Assembly: GCA_004554165.1 (NCBI GenBank)
Contig: SFNQ01000027.1
Location: forward strand, 1-24,132
DNA from: Clostridiales bacterium
GTDB taxonomy: Bacteria; Bacillota; Clostridia; Christensenellales; CAG-138
Direction: 5' to 3'
Length of the DNA stretch: 24,132 nt
Of this stretch, positions 21,820 to 24,132 are shown in pieces. The first letter of the stretch is position 1, and each line of letters starts with the position of its first letter. The translations under genes and the position numbers were made by a program. The notes under the pieces were generated by a model, which made no database searches, was not told where the DNA came from, and worked only from the letters and a program-made list of their open reading frames with translations.

Positions 21820-23069
21820 GACCCCTGCCGTTTACCAAGGAACAGATGGAGCGCATTACAAAGGAATACCCCACGCCCTTTCATATCTATGATGAAAAGG
21901 GGATTCGTGAGAATGTCCGCAGGCTGCAAAGGGCCTTTGCCTGGAACAGGGGCTTTCGCGAATACTTTGCGGTAAAGGCGCTGCCGAACCCGGTGATTAT
22001 GAAGATTCTGCACGAGGAGGGCTGCGGCATGGACTGCTCCAGCCTGACCGAGCTGATGCTCTCCGGCGCGGTGGGCATTACCGGGCATGACATCATGTTT
22101 TCCAGCAACGATACGCCGGCGGAAGAGTTTGAACTGGCCAGCGAGATGGGCGTCCTCATCAATCTTGATGACATTACGCACATCGATTTTCTGAAGGAGC
22201 ACGGCGGTATTCCGAAAACCATCAGCTGTCGCTTCAACCCTGGCGGCGAGTTCATGCTGGGCAACACCATCATGGGCAATCCGGGGGACGCCAAGTACGG
22301 CTTTACCAGAGAACAGCTCATCGAGGGCTTCAAAAAGCTGAAGGCCTATGGCGCGGAGATTTTTGGCCTGCATGCGTTCCTGGCGAGCAATACGACCGAC
22401 GAAAACTATTATCCCACGCTTGCGCGGCGGCTGTTCCAAATGGCCGTGGAACTGCGCGATCTCACTGGTGCGGATGTCCGCTTCATCAACCTTTCCGGAG
22501 GCATCGGTATTCCATACCGTCCCACCGACCGGGAAGCCGATATTGCCTACATCGGCAGCGAGGTGGAGCGCGTTTATAACGAGATTATCCGGCCGGCGGG
22601 CATGGAGCTTTCGATCTATACGGAGCTTGGCCGCTACATCACCGGCCCCTACGGGTATCTGGTCACCCACGCAATCCATGAGAAGAATACCCATAAGCAT
22701 TATATCGGTCTGGACGCCTGCGCCTGCAACCTGATGCGCCCGGCCATGTACGGGGCGTACCATCACATTACGGTGCTGGGCAAGGAGAACGCGCCGCTGT
22801 CGCAGCTCTACGATGTGACGGGGTCGCTTTGTGAAAACAACGATAAGTTTGCCGTGGACAGGCCGCTTCCGAAGATCGACATCGGGGATCTCGTGGTAAT
22901 CCACGATACGGGTGCGCATGGCTTTTCCATGGGGTACAATTACAATGGCAAACTCCGCAGCGCCGAAGTGCTGCTGGAGCCCGACGGTTCGACAAAGCTG
23001 ATTCGTCGGGCGGAAACGCCAAAGGATTATTTTGCTACGCTGGACTTCTTGCCTCTTTTTGAAACGTAA
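21816..23069 (+). CDS. lysA: Diaminopimelate decarboxylase-like PLP enzyme
   Basis: This is a fold type III pyridoxal-phosphate decarboxylase, most likely turning meso-diaminopimelate into lysine. The 417-residue length is normal. The PLP lysine lies in YFAVKALPNP. HAFLASNTTDENYY and the glycine-rich phosphate loop INLSGGIGIPYRP follow, then YTELGRYITGPYG, GLDACACNLMRPAMYGAYHH, and the active-site cysteine region GSLCENNDKFAVDRPLP. It is the variant with ALPNP and CENNDKF rather than the more usual ANSN and CESGDFF, so another diamino-acid substrate cannot be excluded. It starts inside the smpB stop codon (ATGA), so it is translationally coupled to a ribosome-rescue gene. Its last codons overlap the ssrA promoter. 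Confidence 0.87.
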   Translation: MRPLPFTKEQMERITKEYPTPFHIYDEKGIRENVRRLQRAFAWNRGFREYFAVKALPNPVIMKILHEEGCGMDCSSLTELMLSGAVGITGHDIMFSSNDTPAEEFELASEMGVLINLDDITHIDFLKEHGGIPKTISCRFNPGGEFMLGNTIMGNPGDAKYGFTREQLIEGFKKLKAYGAEIFGLHAFLASNTTDENYYPTLARRLFQMAVELRDLTGADVRFINLSGGIGIPYRPTDREADIAYIGSEVERVYNEIIRPAGMELSIYTELGRYITGPYGYLVTHAIHEKNTHKHYIGLDACACNLMRPAMYGAYHHITVLGKENAPLSQLYDVTGSLCENNDKFAVDRPLPKIDIGDLVVIHDTGAHGFSMGYNYNGKLRSAEVLLEPDGSTKLIRRAETPKDYFATLDFLPLFET

Positions 23070-23077
23070 GGTATAAT
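23049..23077 (+). promoter_or_regulatory. Promoter of ssrA, overlapping the end of the decarboxylase gene
   Basis: TTGCCT (23049-23054), 17 bases, and a perfect TATAAT (23072-23077). The -35 is inside the coding sequence and the -10 begins two bases after its stop. Transcription from about 23084 leaves a leader of roughly 75 bases to be trimmed from tmRNA. Confidence 0.8.
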
Positions 23078-23158
23078 ATAGATGTGTACGGTTGCCCGTA
23101 GCATGGCGAGGAAGATGCCTCCGCCTGCAAACGGACTGCCGGACAGGATTTACAGCTT

Positions 23159-23518
23159 GGGGGCGAACATGGTTTCGACGGGGATCATGGAGGCCGGATA
23201 AGCGAGCCGAAGCCCCGTGCTTCGTTAAAAACGGGAACAGTTTTAAAGTAACTGACAACAACAATACTTTAGCAGTCGCGGCGTAACAACGCCAGCGTCC
23301 GTCCGCCCGCAAAAACTTACCGTTGCGGATCCGGGCGTCATTCAGGGTAGGGAACGAACCCGCCTAAGCTTTGCGGCGGGCCGGATTGATGAAGCTACCG
23401 GAACGCGGATCCCGTCGCTGGGAGCCGCGGAAAGGGAATTTTAAAACGGCGACTACGCTCGTAGAAAGTTCTGTTGACAGGTTTTCGGACGGGAGTTCGA
23501 CTCTCCCCGCCTCCACCA
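23159..23518 (+). ncRNA. ssrA: Transfer-messenger RNA
   Basis: This RNA rescues stalled ribosomes with SmpB by acting first as tRNA-Ala and then as a short mRNA. The 5' end GGGGGCG pairs with the 3' CGCCUCC before ACCA, giving a 7-bp acceptor stem. The family-invariant GAACAUGGUUUCGACGGGG follows. The T arm is GGGAG-UUCGACU-CUCCC, and CCA is encoded. The tag reading frame ends at UAA 23284-23286 and reads DNNNTLAVAA, preceded by threonine or valine codons; I cannot decide the resume codon. The 360-base length is normal for a one-piece tmRNA. It has its own promoter and terminator, and mobile DNA starts just after it. Confidence 0.97.
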
Positions 23519-23525
23519 AAGCAAT

Positions 23526-23577
23526 CAAATCCGAACCCAACGCCGATTGGTGAGGGGTTCGGATTTGTTGTTTATTT
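23526..23577 (+). terminator. Rho-independent terminator after ssrA
   Basis: CAAATCCGAACCC (23526-23538) pairs perfectly with GGGTTCGGATTTG (23555-23567) around a 16-base loop, followed by TTGTTTATTT. It starts eight bases after the tmRNA CCA end. Confidence 0.85.
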
Positions 23578-23617
23578 CAGCACTCTCTATAAATAAAATG
23601 ATTTGGAGAGTGATAAG

Positions 23618-23959
23618 ATGAACAGGACGAAAATTAACAAGGCGCGAATCGGACGGTACGGGAGCAAGCTGCTTTCGTACATGAAGGAGCACAACCAAAA
23701 TATGTATACGGAATTGCTCTTTTCTGGCTGTTTGGAGGATTGGCTCGCAGAACAGAACGAGATATGTAAAGAGAAGATTTGGGAGTATGCCCAACGGATC
23801 GCCAAAGCGCGAGGCATCACGGAGGAACTCAAAGCCCGCGACCAAATGGCTTGGGTCGGCGCGATGAACACAATTCGGGCGCAGGCGAAGGAAACTGCCG
23901 CTTCAAAAATATCGGATAACGATTGGCGCGGGCGTGAGATAATCTCGTCCGCGCTGTAA
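23618..23959 (+). CDS. TnpV-like transposon protein
   Basis: This short protein resembles TnpV, an accessory protein of clostridial transposons and conjugative elements whose molecular role is not known. I chose ATG 23618 (MNRTKINKARIGRYG), with TTGGAG about nine bases upstream; TTG 23603 overlaps that site. The 113 residues match the family pattern: IGRYGSKLLSYMKEH, YTELLFSGCLEDWLAE, then ARGITEELKARDQMAWVG and MNTIRAQA. The usual N-terminal extension of TnpV is absent, so it may be a shortened copy. Base composition drops compared with the core genes. It lies 100 bases after ssrA, a frequent integration site, so it probably marks a second mobile segment. Confidence 0.75.
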   Translation: MNRTKINKARIGRYGSKLLSYMKEHNQNMYTELLFSGCLEDWLAEQNEICKEKIWEYAQRIAKARGITEELKARDQMAWVGAMNTIRAQAKETAASKISDNDWRGREIISSAL

Positions 23960-23977
23960 CGTGTTTCTGTATCGGCC

Positions 23978-24130
23978 CTATTCCCTGATCAGCCTGAACG
24001 CACACTCATAGCCGATATACTCTGCCTCGGGTGCCGTCAAGAGTTATGCGCAAATTCGTTTGCAGGCTCTGGCTGAATGAGGTCAGCCGGCAATAGAGAC
24101 GTCTTCCAAAGTCGCCTCCAAGTGCTTCAT
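23978..24130 (-). pseudogene. Possible decayed minus-strand coding remnant
   Basis: On the minus strand, a short frame opens at ATG 24130 (MKHLEATLEDVSIAG) and stops. In another frame, a fragment ending at 23978-23980 reads LLTAPEAEYIGYECAFRLIRE before TAG. The second piece looks like the C-terminus of a small helical mobile-element protein, but it is cut by an upstream stop. It could be a frameshifted remnant or chance, and no function can be assigned. The window ends here. Confidence 0.25.
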
Positions 24131-24132
24131 AT

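Noticed and set aside
1..24132. CRISPR array, tRNA genes or rRNA genes
   Set aside because: No regularly spaced direct repeats were seen, and apart from the tmRNA no tRNA-like fold or rRNA signature sequence was noticed. A covariance-model scan would be decisive.

Overview
The window reads as GC-rich chromosomal DNA of a Clostridia-type Firmicute (Eubacteriales/Christensenellales-like). This placement is inferred from the Gram-positive style pgk-tpiA-gpmI-secG-smpB-ssrA neighbourhood, the short zinc-tailed prolyl-tRNA synthetase, the strong GGAGG ribosome sites, frequent TTG start codons, a CotH-type protein and clostridial-type mobile genes. No rRNA gene is present to fix the species.

Layout. 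(1) 1-1387 is the end of an integrative element: a large serine recombinase, cut by the window start, ending about 25 bases from a sharp junction inside feoB. (2) 1388-2951, minus strand: interrupted feoB and intact feoA, divergent from (3) a DtxR/MntR-type metal regulator (3066-3554), with a perfect palindrome between them. (4) 3775-6920: a promoter, two tandem secreted phosphodiester-glycosidase-like proteins with dockerin-like calcium loops, and a TtcA-type tRNA thiolase overlapping the second by 4 bases. (5) 7003-10761: a 1106-residue surface lipoprotein with four lamin-tail domains and a CotH kinase domain, then a small CmpB-type membrane protein. (6) 10762-11150: a gene-free stretch made almost entirely of nested hairpins between imperfect inverted repeats. 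(7) 11157-15701: ruvC-ruvA-ruvB, an unrecognised coiled-coil protein and proS, behind a very good promoter. (8) 15813-17085: an ECF-transporter S component and a metallo-beta-lactamase-fold hydrolase. (9) 17158-20996: pgk, tpiA, gpmI and secG. (10) 21281-23577: smpB, a lysA-like decarboxylase and the tmRNA gene ssrA, each with readable signals. (11) 23578-24132: a TnpV-like gene and decayed DNA, the start of a second mobile region.

How it fits together: a housekeeping block (Holliday-junction processing, prolyl-tRNA charging, lower glycolysis, protein secretion, ribosome rescue, lysine synthesis) lies between two mobile-DNA segments, one of which has broken ferrous iron uptake. The accessory interest lies in the surface-protein block at 3.8-10.8 kb, the hairpin element at 10.9-11.1 kb and the feoB insertion. 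I saw no CRISPR array, tRNA, rRNA, toxin-antitoxin pair or recognisable defence system. I do not see a clearly new multi-gene system; the least explained objects are the lamin-tail/CotH lipoprotein with its two neighbours, the hairpin element and the coiled-coil protein after ruvB.
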